This document shows, piece by piece, positions 22,723 through 31,063 of a stretch of 64,000 bases of DNA (position 1 is its first letter; every line of letters begins with the position of its first letter). This DNA comes from an uncultured Selenomonas sp. (GTDB lineage: Bacteria; Bacillota; Negativicutes; Selenomonadales; Selenomonadaceae): NCBI GenBank assembly GCA_947167105.1, contig CAMVGU010000005.1, positions 62,001-126,000 of the forward strand. The letters are read 5' to 3'. The notes under the pieces are model-generated. The model had not been told where the DNA came from and ran no database searches. It saw only the letters and a list, made by a program, of their open reading frames with translations. Both the position numbers and the translations under genes were made by a program.

Positions 22723-24525
22723 ATGCGCTCCACATTTGCCGGCCTGAATACCATGGTAATGGGCATCAATATCAACCAGCTCTCCGAGAACACGGTGGGC
22801 CACAATATTTCCAATGCTAATACCGAAGGCTATTCCCGCCAGAAGGTGAACGCGGCCGCCGTGCGGGCGCAGAAGGAAAGTTCCATCTATGGCCAGGTCA
22901 TGGTGGGGCGGGGCGTGGACTCCATGTCCCTTACCCGTGCCCGTGATATCTATGCGGATCGCCAGTATTGGAATGAGAACTCCACCAGCGAATACCAAAT
23001 CTCCCGCCAGAAGGAGTACGACAAGATAGAGGCCGTCTTTAACGACACCACCAACGAAGGCGTCCAGTCTGGCATCCAGGACTTTTACAAGGCTTGGTCT
23101 GCTCTCTCCACCAGCGCCAGCGATTCCTCTGCCCGTATTACCGTGGTAGAGAAGGCCAAGGTGCTTGCTGACCGCATCCATACGGCAGCTCAGCAGATGC
23201 AGAACCAAATCGACATGAACTATGCCGATATGAAGCTGAATCTCACGAAAATCAATGATTACACTGATCAGATGGTGAGCCTGAACTACCAGATTATGGC
23301 CAATGAGGCCACCGGAGCCATGGCTAATGACCTGCGGGATCAGCGCGACCTCCTGGTGGACGAGCTTTCCGGCTACATCAACCTGAATGTTTATGAAAAC
23401 GAAAAGGGCATGTATACCATCGTTTCTGACGGCATTTCCCTTGTGAACGGGCTGAACAAGCTGACCCTGGAAATGTCTGACCCCTTGGCGGATGTGGATG
23501 CTCAGGGCAATACTACCAATGAAAAGAGCAAGTTCAACAATGGGGTGGAATACGGTGTCAATGATTACAAGATTATGATCAAGGAGTCGGGCATAGAGTT
23601 TACAACGACCAACGGCAAGATTAAGGCTCAGAAAGATCAGATCCGTGAGGATAAGAATTATATAGACTATCTGGCCAACATGTCCGGCTTCCTGCTCACC
23701 ACATTTAACGAGCAGCATCAGGCAGGTGCGGGCATTGATTCGGCAGTCACCACCGCGACATACAATGGCACAGCTATGACCCATACAGGCTCCAGCGGGG
23801 TGAATTTCTACGGCAAGGATGAAGTTTTGTATAGTTGGAATGTTGCTACCAGTACAACCCCGGCCAGGATTAAGGCAGATGCCTACAGCAGCAGAAATGA
23901 TTGGCATCTCAACATCACTGGCAGTACGTTAAATACGGATGGAACTTATTCGGTCAAGACACAGGTTGACACGGGGACAAGCACTGCCACAACATCTTAC
24001 CTGACAGGCATTGATATTATAGAAACTCTGAACGTCAATGCCGAGCTTACAAAGGAAAACGGGCAGAACCTGGTAGCGGCCCGCACCTTTGGCGTTATTA
24101 TGGACAGCAATGGCAATCCCACCACAGACTATGAGGTCAACGGCACAGGTGACGGTACTAACGCGACAGACCTCAGTGCTCTTTGTAATATGCAGGCAGA
24201 TAAGACTAAGCTCTATACCTCCGGCACGAATCCGGCTGTTGATGATCGTGCTATTGGCTCCATCTCCCTGGAAGCCTATTACAACCAGCGCATGACCGCC
24301 CTTGGCTCCGCTGCGGAAACAATGGACTCCAAGGTGGAGGCCCAGGACGAGGTTATGGTGCAGGTGCAGGAATGGCGCCAGTCTACGGCAGGGGTGAACT
24401 GGAACGAAGAACTTACGAATATGATTATGTTCCAGCAGGGCTACAGTGCCTGCTCCAGGTGCCTTACCACCATGGACGAGATGCTGGATCGCCTCATCAA
24501 CAGCACAGGCGTGGTTGGCAGGTGA
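22723..24525 (+). CDS. flgK: Flagellar hook-associated protein 1 FlgK
   Basis: First hook-filament junction protein, 600 residues. The N-terminus is diagnostic (TFAGLNTMVMGININQ, then NTVGHNISNANTEGYSRQ), as is the C-terminal MIMFQQGYSACSRCLTTMDE. The central region (about residues 280-470) is rich in Thr, Ser and Asn and diverges from other FlgK proteins. It is exported by the flagellar secretion apparatus and has no signal peptide. Confidence 0.95.
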   Translation: MRSTFAGLNTMVMGININQLSENTVGHNISNANTEGYSRQKVNAAAVRAQKESSIYGQVMVGRGVDSMSLTRARDIYADRQYWNENSTSEYQISRQKEYDKIEAVFNDTTNEGVQSGIQDFYKAWSALSTSASDSSARITVVEKAKVLADRIHTAAQQMQNQIDMNYADMKLNLTKINDYTDQMVSLNYQIMANEATGAMANDLRDQRDLLVDELSGYINLNVYENEKGMYTIVSDGISLVNGLNKLTLEMSDPLADVDAQGNTTNEKSKFNNGVEYGVNDYKIMIKESGIEFTTTNGKIKAQKDQIREDKNYIDYLANMSGFLLTTFNEQHQAGAGIDSAVTTATYNGTAMTHTGSSGVNFYGKDEVLYSWNVATSTTPARIKADAYSSRNDWHLNITGSTLNTDGTYSVKTQVDTGTSTATTSYLTGIDIIETLNVNAELTKENGQNLVAARTFGVIMDSNGNPTTDYEVNGTGDGTNATDLSALCNMQADKTKLYTSGTNPAVDDRAIGSISLEAYYNQRMTALGSAAETMDSKVEAQDEVMVQVQEWRQSTAGVNWNEELTNMIMFQQGYSACSRCLTTMDEMLDRLINSTGVVGR

Positions 24526-24564
24526 TGATAAAAACGGCTTGACATAGAAAGGCAGGACAGCAAT

Positions 24565-25938
24565 ATGAGAGTCAGCAGTACCCAGATGGTAGGTCGCTAC
24601 CAGAAACAGCTCAATGACAGCTACGAAGACCAGACAAGGATGATGGAGCAGTCGGATGGCAGCAAACTGCACCGTCCCTCCGATGATTCCGTGAATTATT
24701 CCAAATACCTCCGCTATCAGAATTCTTCCACGGAGAATGCACAGTACCAGTCCAATGTTAAGACGGGCATTTCCTGGATGAAGACTGCGGATGCAGCCAT
24801 GGTCAATATGACAGACATTCTTACCACTTTGAAGGAAAAGACCATCCAGGCGGCCAACGATACTAATCAGACCGTGGATGTCCAGGTCATCGGCAAGGAA
24901 TTCCTGAACAAGGTGTATGAGTTGGTATCTTTGGGCAATACCCAGCAAGGTGACCGTTATATGTTCAGTGGCCAGAGCGACCTGACTCAGCCCTTCACGG
25001 TATCGGCGGCCAAGAAAGAGCGAGGTCTGACCAAGACGCTGGACGACCCTCAGTCGGATTATTTCAAGGACAGCAATGGCAATGGTCTGGGGGCTGATGC
25101 GGATGGCAACGCAGTTCAGATGCTGACACTCCGGGGGGATGATGGCAATACTTACTACCTGAACACCCGTAGTGGCAATGTCTATACGGAAGAATTTGTC
25201 AAGCAAGGCTACAAGGACAAGGTGGCGGGCGGGCAGCAGCATGTGCTGGCTGGCGATGAAGCGGGCACTCTGGCGGGCTGGACACCGACATCTGGGACAG
25301 TGGCGCAGTATTTCAAGGCTAGTGGAGAACTTGAAGGCACCAATTACACAAAAGCAATGAATGATGCTTATGGTCTTGGCAATATCCAGGTTGGAGGTAC
25401 GACAGTCAACCTGAAATTCGCCACCGTGGATCAGTATATCGTCGAGTACAGCGGCGATGCCAAGCATATCTCTATGACGAAGCGCAATGGTACGGTAGAT
25501 CCCACTGCTGACACGGTAAATGCCACCGGACAGGATCTTTTCGGATCGGATATCTTTGACAATGTGAATTCTGGCAACCAGCCCAAGGGCGTATCCTCTG
25601 GCACGGCGGCATTGAATGACCTTCTCACCATAGTGGCAAAGCTGGAAGCGGGTGACACTCAGTGGCTGTCCTCCGATGGAATCACCTTGGCGGATGAGGC
25701 ACATTCCTCAGTGCTGGACGCCCAGACCACCACGGCAGCTCGGCAGAATGTCTATGACAGTGTCTCCACTATGCTTGACAAGCAGAATGAGACCATCACC
25801 GAGGATATTTCCAATGCCAGCGATGCGGATGTGGCGAAACTGGCTGTCACGCTGATGACCATGCAGACTATCTACAATATGTCCCTCTCGGTGGGTTCCC
25901 GTATCCTGCCCCAGTCCCTGACGGATTATTTGGGCTGA
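24565..25938 (+). CDS. flgL: Flagellar hook-associated protein 3 FlgL
   Basis: Second junction protein, 457 residues, longer than the ~300 aa of many FlgL because of a central insertion (about 160-370). The flagellin-like N-terminus (MRVSSTQMVGRYQKQLNDSY, then HRPSDDSVNYSKYLRY) and C-terminus (NASDADVAKLAVTLMTMQTI) frame it. It follows flgK by 39 bp. Confidence 0.93.
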   Translation: MRVSSTQMVGRYQKQLNDSYEDQTRMMEQSDGSKLHRPSDDSVNYSKYLRYQNSSTENAQYQSNVKTGISWMKTADAAMVNMTDILTTLKEKTIQAANDTNQTVDVQVIGKEFLNKVYELVSLGNTQQGDRYMFSGQSDLTQPFTVSAAKKERGLTKTLDDPQSDYFKDSNGNGLGADADGNAVQMLTLRGDDGNTYYLNTRSGNVYTEEFVKQGYKDKVAGGQQHVLAGDEAGTLAGWTPTSGTVAQYFKASGELEGTNYTKAMNDAYGLGNIQVGGTTVNLKFATVDQYIVEYSGDAKHISMTKRNGTVDPTADTVNATGQDLFGSDIFDNVNSGNQPKGVSSGTAALNDLLTIVAKLEAGDTQWLSSDGITLADEAHSSVLDAQTTTAARQNVYDSVSTMLDKQNETITEDISNASDADVAKLAVTLMTMQTIYNMSLSVGSRILPQSLTDYLG

Positions 25939-26018
25939 TGGATGCAGTTTGTAAAATTTTTTCTGCTCATGTGCGATTTTTTGCAGGAATTTCAGGACGG
26001 AAGGGGGAATAAAACAAC

Positions 26019-26597
26019 ATGTTGCGATTGAATATCCGTCAGTCTATCACCCAGATTGGCATGCGGACGCAGCTGTCCACTCTGTCCCCCCGCATGATAA
26101 AGCCGGAGGCACATACGGAGTATGTGGCTCCCCGCTCCAACAAGGGGACGACCCAGGGGGAACTGCATATAGACAGCTATCCCAGCCGTCACTCCTACGG
26201 CTTTACGAATCACGAAGATTTCGCGAGGCAATACGGCCAGCAGGGTAAGTCCGATCTCACGGCCGCCATCAGGCGGCATAACAGCGAAGCCTGGGCAATG
26301 ATCAATAACGGGGCCAGGCCGGGCACCAATCAGGTGAAGCAGCAGGCTCTGGGCCGTCTAGATGCGGAAATCAACAAGAAACGCTATATCGTGGCACAGG
26401 CCATCCCGAACCCCCAGATCAGCTACACGCCTTCCCAGGTGGTGGGAGAGACAGACCCCGGCAAGTATGACTGGAGCGTGCAGACTGACTACAAGGCGGA
26501 TGTGCAGTTCAACCGTGGCTCGGTGGAGACCTACATCCGGCAGAAAGGCGAAGTGCGTCAGTGGGTAACCGAAGATCGCTATGACATCTATGCCTGA
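26019..26597 (+). CDS. DUF6470-family flagellar operon protein
   Basis: 192 residues of unknown function, usually found between flgL and fliW in Firmicutes flagellar operons, as here. It starts MLRLNIRQSITQIGMRTQ; the middle has YGQQGKSDLTAAIRRHNSEA and the C-terminal half holds beta-rich repeats (YKADVQFNRGSVETYI). No signal peptide or membrane segment. B. subtilis YviE occupies the equivalent position. Confidence 0.8.
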   Translation: MLRLNIRQSITQIGMRTQLSTLSPRMIKPEAHTEYVAPRSNKGTTQGELHIDSYPSRHSYGFTNHEDFARQYGQQGKSDLTAAIRRHNSEAWAMINNGARPGTNQVKQQALGRLDAEINKKRYIVAQAIPNPQISYTPSQVVGETDPGKYDWSVQTDYKADVQFNRGSVETYIRQKGEVRQWVTEDRYDIYA

Positions 26598-26632
26598 AAC
26601 ATACCCGTTGGTGAAATTGGAGGCGCATATAA

Positions 26633-27073
26633 ATGAGAAAAATCGAAACCCTGCGTTTTGGCCAGATTGAGGTGGAGGAGGAAAAAATCGTACACTTCAA
26701 GGACGGCATCCCGGCTTTTGAGGAGGAGCACGAATTCATTATCGTGCCCTATGACAGCGAAAGCCCTTACTACTTCATGCAGTCCCTTGCCACGCCGGAT
26801 CTCGCTTTTTTGATTACAGTGCCCTTCATCTTCTTCCCGGACTATGAGTTCGAGCTGGACGATGTGGTGCAGCATGAGCTGGATATCAAGGAACAGGATG
26901 ATATGCTCATCTATGTGCTGATCACCATCCCCGGAGGCAAGATTGAGGATATGACTGCCAATCTGATGGCACCGGTGGTGCTCAATAAGGAGAATATGCA
27001 GGCCAAGCAAGTGGTCCTGGACAGAAGCCGCTATACGACGAAGCACAGACTGTTCCCGGAGAAAGAGGGCTGA
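26633..27073 (+). CDS. fliW: Flagellar assembly factor FliW
   Basis: 146 residues. FliW binds newly made flagellin and also binds CsrA, so flagellin build-up frees FliW less and CsrA represses more (homeostasis known from B. subtilis). Family features: the N-terminal LRFGQIEVEEEKIVHFKDGI and PAFEEEHEFI, and the end TANLMAPVVLNKENMQAKQV. GGAGG lies 9 bp before the ATG. csrA follows 31 bp downstream. Confidence 0.94.
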   Translation: MRKIETLRFGQIEVEEEKIVHFKDGIPAFEEEHEFIIVPYDSESPYYFMQSLATPDLAFLITVPFIFFPDYEFELDDVVQHELDIKEQDDMLIYVLITIPGGKIEDMTANLMAPVVLNKENMQAKQVVLDRSRYTTKHRLFPEKEG

Positions 27074-27104
27074 CCCTTTCCCCAGTTGAAGGAGGAGCCA
27101 CAGC

Positions 27105-27329
27105 ATGCTTGTACTTACCAGAAAGCCAAAGCAACAGATTATGATTGGTGACAACATTGTTATCAATGTAGTAGAAGTCCAGGGAGAGAATGTGCGCATA
27201 GCCATTGACGCCCCCAGGGAAATCAAGATCTACCGCGGTGAGATTTACCGCGCCATCCAGGAGGAAAACCAGAAGGCCGCAGCCCCGGCACCGGGCGAGC
27301 TCGACCTCAGCACGGCCATGCCCCGCTAG
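27105..27329 (+). CDS. csrA: Carbon storage regulator CsrA
   Basis: 74-residue RNA-binding dimer that blocks translation by binding GGA in hairpin loops and at the ribosome site. The conserved opening MLVLTRKPKQQIMIG and the RNA-contact segment VRIAIDAPREIKIYRGEIY are intact. The tail is Ala/Pro-rich. A likely target, the flagellin leader at 31009-31055, is in the same locus. AAGGAGGAG precedes the start. Confidence 0.96.
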   Translation: MLVLTRKPKQQIMIGDNIVINVVEVQGENVRIAIDAPREIKIYRGEIYRAIQEENQKAAAPAPGELDLSTAMPR

Positions 27330-27407
27330 TAAGCGCGGCATGCCCGGCAGGAGGGCTTGCAGGCGGCGGGTTAAGGATAACATTATTTTATCTATGGAGG
27401 GATAGCC

Positions 27408-27857
27408 ATGATAGGGAAAGTTCAGGATGTGGTCTCGGCCGCCGCTGTGATAGGCGCAGTGACCCAGCCGGGCGGCAGGACGGCAGCCGGGCAGGAAGAC
27501 AGGCAGGCTGCCGTTGCGTTCAACCAGAGCGAGGTCGCGCCGGGGCAGGAACAGCAGGGGGTGCAGGATGTGGTGCGCGCCCAGGCCGGGGAAAAGGATG
27601 CGAATGACACCGGCAAAGAGAGACAGCAGCCCAACGAAGAAGACATGAACCAGATGATGCAGGAGCTCAACGAGCTCATGGATCGCATCAACTGCAACCT
27701 CCAGTTCAAGTATCACAAGGAAGTCAATCTGTTCTCCGTGAAGATGATCGACAAGAACACCAACGAAGTCATCAAGGAGATGCCGCCGGAGGAAATGATT
27801 GAGAACATGATCCAGGCCAAGGACTGGATTGGCGCCTTTGTTGACAAGAATGCCTGA
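27408..27857 (+). CDS. flaG: FlaG-family flagellar protein
   Basis: 149 residues. The N-terminal half is low-complexity (Gln, Ala, Gly rich). The C-terminal half is the FlaG domain: an acidic helix (MMQELNELMDRINCNLQFKY), then VKMIDKNTNEVIKEMPPEEM. FlaG influences filament length in some species. It is 13 bp upstream of fliD, the usual order. Confidence 0.88.
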   Translation: MIGKVQDVVSAAAVIGAVTQPGGRTAAGQEDRQAAVAFNQSEVAPGQEQQGVQDVVRAQAGEKDANDTGKERQQPNEEDMNQMMQELNELMDRINCNLQFKYHKEVNLFSVKMIDKNTNEVIKEMPPEEMIENMIQAKDWIGAFVDKNA

Positions 27858-27870
27858 GGAGGTGTGAAGG

Positions 27871-29826
27871 ATGAGTGCAACAGGTATCTATGGCCTCTCG
27901 GGTTCTGGCATTGATGTTGACTCCATGGTAAAAGTCGGCATGATGTCCAAGCAAAATGAATATGACCGCATGTACAAGAAGGAGGTCAGGCAGGAATGGA
28001 CAAAACAGGCCTACGCTGACCTGTATTCCGACCTGAATAAATTCAACGGCACCACCATGTCGAAGTACAAGATGTCCTCCACTTTGAATCCCCAGAGCGT
28101 CAGCTCCACCAATACGGCGGTGGCTACGGCTACGGCGAATGCGGATGCGGCGGCCATGACCCACGTGGTAAATGTTAAGCAGTCGGCGACCAATGCCTAT
28201 CTCCTGACGGGGGATGGGGGCATCACTCGCGAGAATGGCAATACCGGCAGCATTTACCTCAAAGATGTGATTGACACTGATCTGCTGGGAGATGATGGCA
28301 GTCTTGAGTTCACCGTCAGCGATGGTCAGAATTCCTCCGTGGTGACTATCACCAGGGAGCAGATTGTTTCCAGTAACCAGACGCTGAACGATTTGGCAGC
28401 GGCCTTCAATGGCACCGGCCTTAACATCAAGGCCAGCTACGATGCCACTAATGATTCTTTCTCCTTGTACAACAGTACAGGCGGTTCCCAGAATGGTATT
28501 TACCTGACGGCAGGTGTGACCAGGAATTCTGCTTTTTCCGCCAATGAGGCGGGGCTGCAGCTGCTGAAAAATCTGAACTTGCATACCGTCACCACCACGA
28601 CGGAGAACGGTGTTGCCGAAAGTAAACTCAGCACCGAGGAAGTGTCCTACACAGACGCTGCAGGTCAGGCAGTCCAGGGTGGTAAATGGACAACTGACAC
28701 AATTACTGCTGCACTGGGCGACGGAACGAACATGACCCTTGCCACTACGGCGGATTTGGGCAGGCAGGTGCTGACTATAGATGGCACATCTTATGATGTC
28801 TCGAACTACAACTACGACAGAGACACCGATACATACACCTTTGACTATCAGAAGGATGGCAATACCGTAAATGTCACCATAGGTGCCCTGACCGATGGCA
28901 GCCGCGCCGTGACTACGAGCGTGGGCGGTGAGCAGCAGTCTATTGGCACGGCAACGGAATCCATCGCCACTAGCGAATACGGCGGCATGTCCGGCGATGA
29001 TGCAATCGCGGTCATAGACGGCAAGACCTACACATCCGCCACCAATAAGCTCACGGTGGCCAATGTGACCTATAACCTGCTGGCCACCGGCAGCTCCACC
29101 CTGACGGTCACTCAGGATACGGATAAGGTGGTGGAGAACGTGCTGAAGTTTGTCGAGGACTACAATGAGATGCTCGGCAAGCTGAATGACATGTATAACG
29201 AGCAGAAATACGCCGACTATGATGTGCTCACGGAGTCCCAGAAGAAGGGCATGACCCAGGAGCAAATCGAGAAATGGGAAGAGAAGGCCAAGAGCGGTCT
29301 TATGTACCATAATCAAACAGTGGGCAAGCTGATCAGCGCCATGCGTGAGGCCATCTACACCCCTGTGGAATCCGTGGATCCCTACAGGACGGATGCCAAC
29401 GGCAAGGAATACACTTACAGCACTTTGATGTCCATAGGCATTGAGTCGAAGACCGACCGCGGCATCCTGAGGGTAGACGAGGACAAACTGCGTGCGGCTA
29501 TCGCCAACGACCCGGATTGCGTGTACCAGCTCTTCGGCAGCCTGGATACGGAAAATGATTCCTTCAGCAAAAACGGCGTTGCTCAGCGTCTCGGTGACAT
29601 TGCCAATGATTCACTGAAGGAGATTAAGACCTATGCCGGCACTTCCAGCGAATCGGCAGACGGCAGTTCCCTGGGCAATCTCATTGAGGAAATGAAGAAG
29701 AAGATGAGCGACTTCAAGACCATGCTGAATGCCTTCGAGAACAGCCTGTACAAGAAATACGATGCCATGGAGTCCGCCATCCAGCGCCTGGGAGTGTCCC
29801 TGGGCTACATTACCGGCGGACAGTAA
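27871..29826 (+). CDS. fliD: Flagellar filament capping protein FliD
   Basis: 651-residue cap protein at the filament tip that folds exported flagellin into place. The N-terminus (IYGLSGSGIDVDSMVKVGM) and the C-terminal helical region (LIEEMKKKMSDFKTMLNAFE) are typical, as is the KLTVANVTYNLLATG stretch. The middle is rich in Thr, Ser and Asn, like the central parts of FlgK and FliC in this locus. GAGGAGG precedes the ATG. Confidence 0.93.
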   Translation: MSATGIYGLSGSGIDVDSMVKVGMMSKQNEYDRMYKKEVRQEWTKQAYADLYSDLNKFNGTTMSKYKMSSTLNPQSVSSTNTAVATATANADAAAMTHVVNVKQSATNAYLLTGDGGITRENGNTGSIYLKDVIDTDLLGDDGSLEFTVSDGQNSSVVTITREQIVSSNQTLNDLAAAFNGTGLNIKASYDATNDSFSLYNSTGGSQNGIYLTAGVTRNSAFSANEAGLQLLKNLNLHTVTTTTENGVAESKLSTEEVSYTDAAGQAVQGGKWTTDTITAALGDGTNMTLATTADLGRQVLTIDGTSYDVSNYNYDRDTDTYTFDYQKDGNTVNVTIGALTDGSRAVTTSVGGEQQSIGTATESIATSEYGGMSGDDAIAVIDGKTYTSATNKLTVANVTYNLLATGSSTLTVTQDTDKVVENVLKFVEDYNEMLGKLNDMYNEQKYADYDVLTESQKKGMTQEQIEKWEEKAKSGLMYHNQTVGKLISAMREAIYTPVESVDPYRTDANGKEYTYSTLMSIGIESKTDRGILRVDEDKLRAAIANDPDCVYQLFGSLDTENDSFSKNGVAQRLGDIANDSLKEIKTYAGTSSESADGSSLGNLIEEMKKKMSDFKTMLNAFENSLYKKYDAMESAIQRLGVSLGYITGGQ

Positions 29827-29865
29827 AGATAGAAGCTTTCCATAGATAACAGAGGAGGCATGCAA

Positions 29866-30288
29866 ATGGTTAATGCTGCGGAAGCATACAGGCGGCAGCA
29901 GATCATGACCGCGACGCCGGAGGCGCTGACGCTCATGCTCTACAACGGTTGCCTGAAATTCATAACAGAAGGCACGGAAGCGATGGAAAAAAAGGACTAT
30001 GAACAAGCGAATGTTTCCTTGCAGAAAGCCCAGAACATCATCTCTGAATTCCGTGTCACCTTGAATATGGATTATGAGATATCCCACCAGCTGATGCCTC
30101 TCTACAATTATTGCTATGATCGTCTTGTGGAGGGCAATCTGAAAAGTGATGTGGCGCAGCTTCAGGAAGCGAAGGATATCGTAACGGAACTGCGTGATGC
30201 CTGGGCACAGGCCATGAAAAAGGCCCGGGCAGAGAAGAAACCCCAGGGGACGGCGGCGGCCCTGAGCGGGGCCGGCTATGCCGGGTGA
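29866..30288 (+). CDS. fliS: Flagellin-specific export chaperone FliS
   Basis: 140-residue helical chaperone that holds flagellin unfolded in the cytosol. The family opening (AYRRQQIMTATPEALTLMLY) and the middle (YEQANVSLQKAQNIISEFR) are clear. The ATG at 29866 is 7-8 bp from GAGGAGG; an ATG at 29860 sits directly against that site and is less likely. The end overlaps the next gene by 11 nt. Confidence 0.92.
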   Translation: MVNAAEAYRRQQIMTATPEALTLMLYNGCLKFITEGTEAMEKKDYEQANVSLQKAQNIISEFRVTLNMDYEISHQLMPLYNYCYDRLVEGNLKSDVAQLQEAKDIVTELRDAWAQAMKKARAEKKPQGTAAALSGAGYAG

Positions 30289-30766
30289 GGGGGGCAGGCG
30301 GGGCGTGCCCCGTCCTGCCTCTTTTAATGCCGGGGTTGTGCCGGGGGCGCCTTTGCGCCCGGAACTCTTGGCAGAAGATGCGCCGCCAGCAGTGCGACAG
30401 GAGGCGCGTACAGATACGCGCCCACCCTTGGAGCAGGCCAAAGCCAACTGGGAACTCTACCGCACCCTGACCTATGAGCTCCTGAAGTTCATCGACAAGC
30501 AGGATATAGACGAGTTCCTGGCGGTGGAGCGGCAGCGCTCCGACCTGGTGATGCGGATGCAGGCCCTGCCGGAGTCAGAGGATTACCGGCAGACGCCGGA
30601 GTGCCAGGCATTGATTGCGGAGGTTGTGCCCCTGGATAAGCAGATTATCTACAAGGCCAAGTCCTGGCTCAATAAGAGCCGCCGCCAGAACACGGCGGTG
30701 CGCGCCTACGACCTGACAACACCCCGCTTTGCCGCCGCCGGGGCACTGCTGAACAAAAAGTTCTAG
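30278..30766 (+). CDS. FliT-like flagellar protein
   Basis: 162 residues. The first ~45 residues are Pro/Arg-rich and look disordered. The rest is helical (NWELYRTLTYELLKFI, then DEFLAVERQRSDLVMRMQAL), a pattern seen in FliT-type chaperones for FliD. It overlaps fliS by 11 nt and directly precedes the flagellin promoters. Assignment rests on position, size and helical character more than on strong motifs. Confidence 0.5.
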   Translation: MPGEGGRRGVPRPASFNAGVVPGAPLRPELLAEDAPPAVRQEARTDTRPPLEQAKANWELYRTLTYELLKFIDKQDIDEFLAVERQRSDLVMRMQALPESEDYRQTPECQALIAEVVPLDKQIIYKAKSWLNKSRRQNTAVRAYDLTTPRFAAAGALLNKKF

Positions 30767-30784
30767 AAAAAAGTAAAAAAGTGC

Positions 30785-30811
30785 TTAAGGAATCCCGAAA
30801 ATCCACGATAA
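30785..30811 (+). promoter_or_regulatory. Sigma-28-type promoter P1 of flagellin
   Basis: TTAA at 30785-30788, exactly 15 bp, then CACGATAA at 30804-30811, against the consensus TAAA-N15-GCCGATAA. It forms one half of a ~50-bp direct duplication (the other copy is at 30886), both with the same flanks GCTTAAGGAA and GTGTAAGGCAAA. Confidence 0.65.
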
Positions 30812-30885
30812 TACAAGTGTAAGGCAAAAGCCAAACGCACCTAAGCCTCAGGCGAAAAAAAACTTCAAAAAAACGAAAAAAACGC

Positions 30886-30912
30886 TTAAGGAAATCGGAA
30901 AACCTTCGATAT
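30886..30912 (+). promoter_or_regulatory. Sigma-28-type promoter P2 of flagellin
   Basis: TTAA at 30886-30889, exactly 15 bp, then TTCGATAT at 30905-30912. It lies 101 bp downstream of P1 and about 150 bp upstream of the flagellin start, leaving a long leader that contains a CsrA-type hairpin. Confidence 0.65.
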
Positions 30913-31008
30913 ATAGGGTGTAAGGCAAAGATAATATGCAAGCCGGAAACAGCAGCAGGTCAGCTAGCAGCCGGCGGGAACGGAAAGCTTGCTATTATAT
31001 AGGTAGTG

Positions 31009-31055
31009 ACGGCCAGGGAGGCCGTTAGCACATAATTTTTTTAACATCAGGGAGG
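31009..31055 (+). promoter_or_regulatory. Candidate CsrA-binding region in the flagellin leader
   Basis: ACGGCC-AGGGA-GGCCGT (31009-31025) is a perfect 6-bp stem that shows GGGA in a 5-nt loop, the preferred CsrA site. A second GGGA lies in the Shine-Dalgarno AGGGAGG (31049-31055), 8 nt before the ATG. One site in a hairpin and one over the ribosome site is the arrangement known for the B. subtilis hag leader. Confidence 0.65.
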
Positions 31056-31063
31056 AAAATATC

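Noticed and set aside
23929..25704. 591-codon open frame on the minus strand across flgK and flgL
   Set aside because: Antisense to two well-identified flagellar genes, and no motif of its own.
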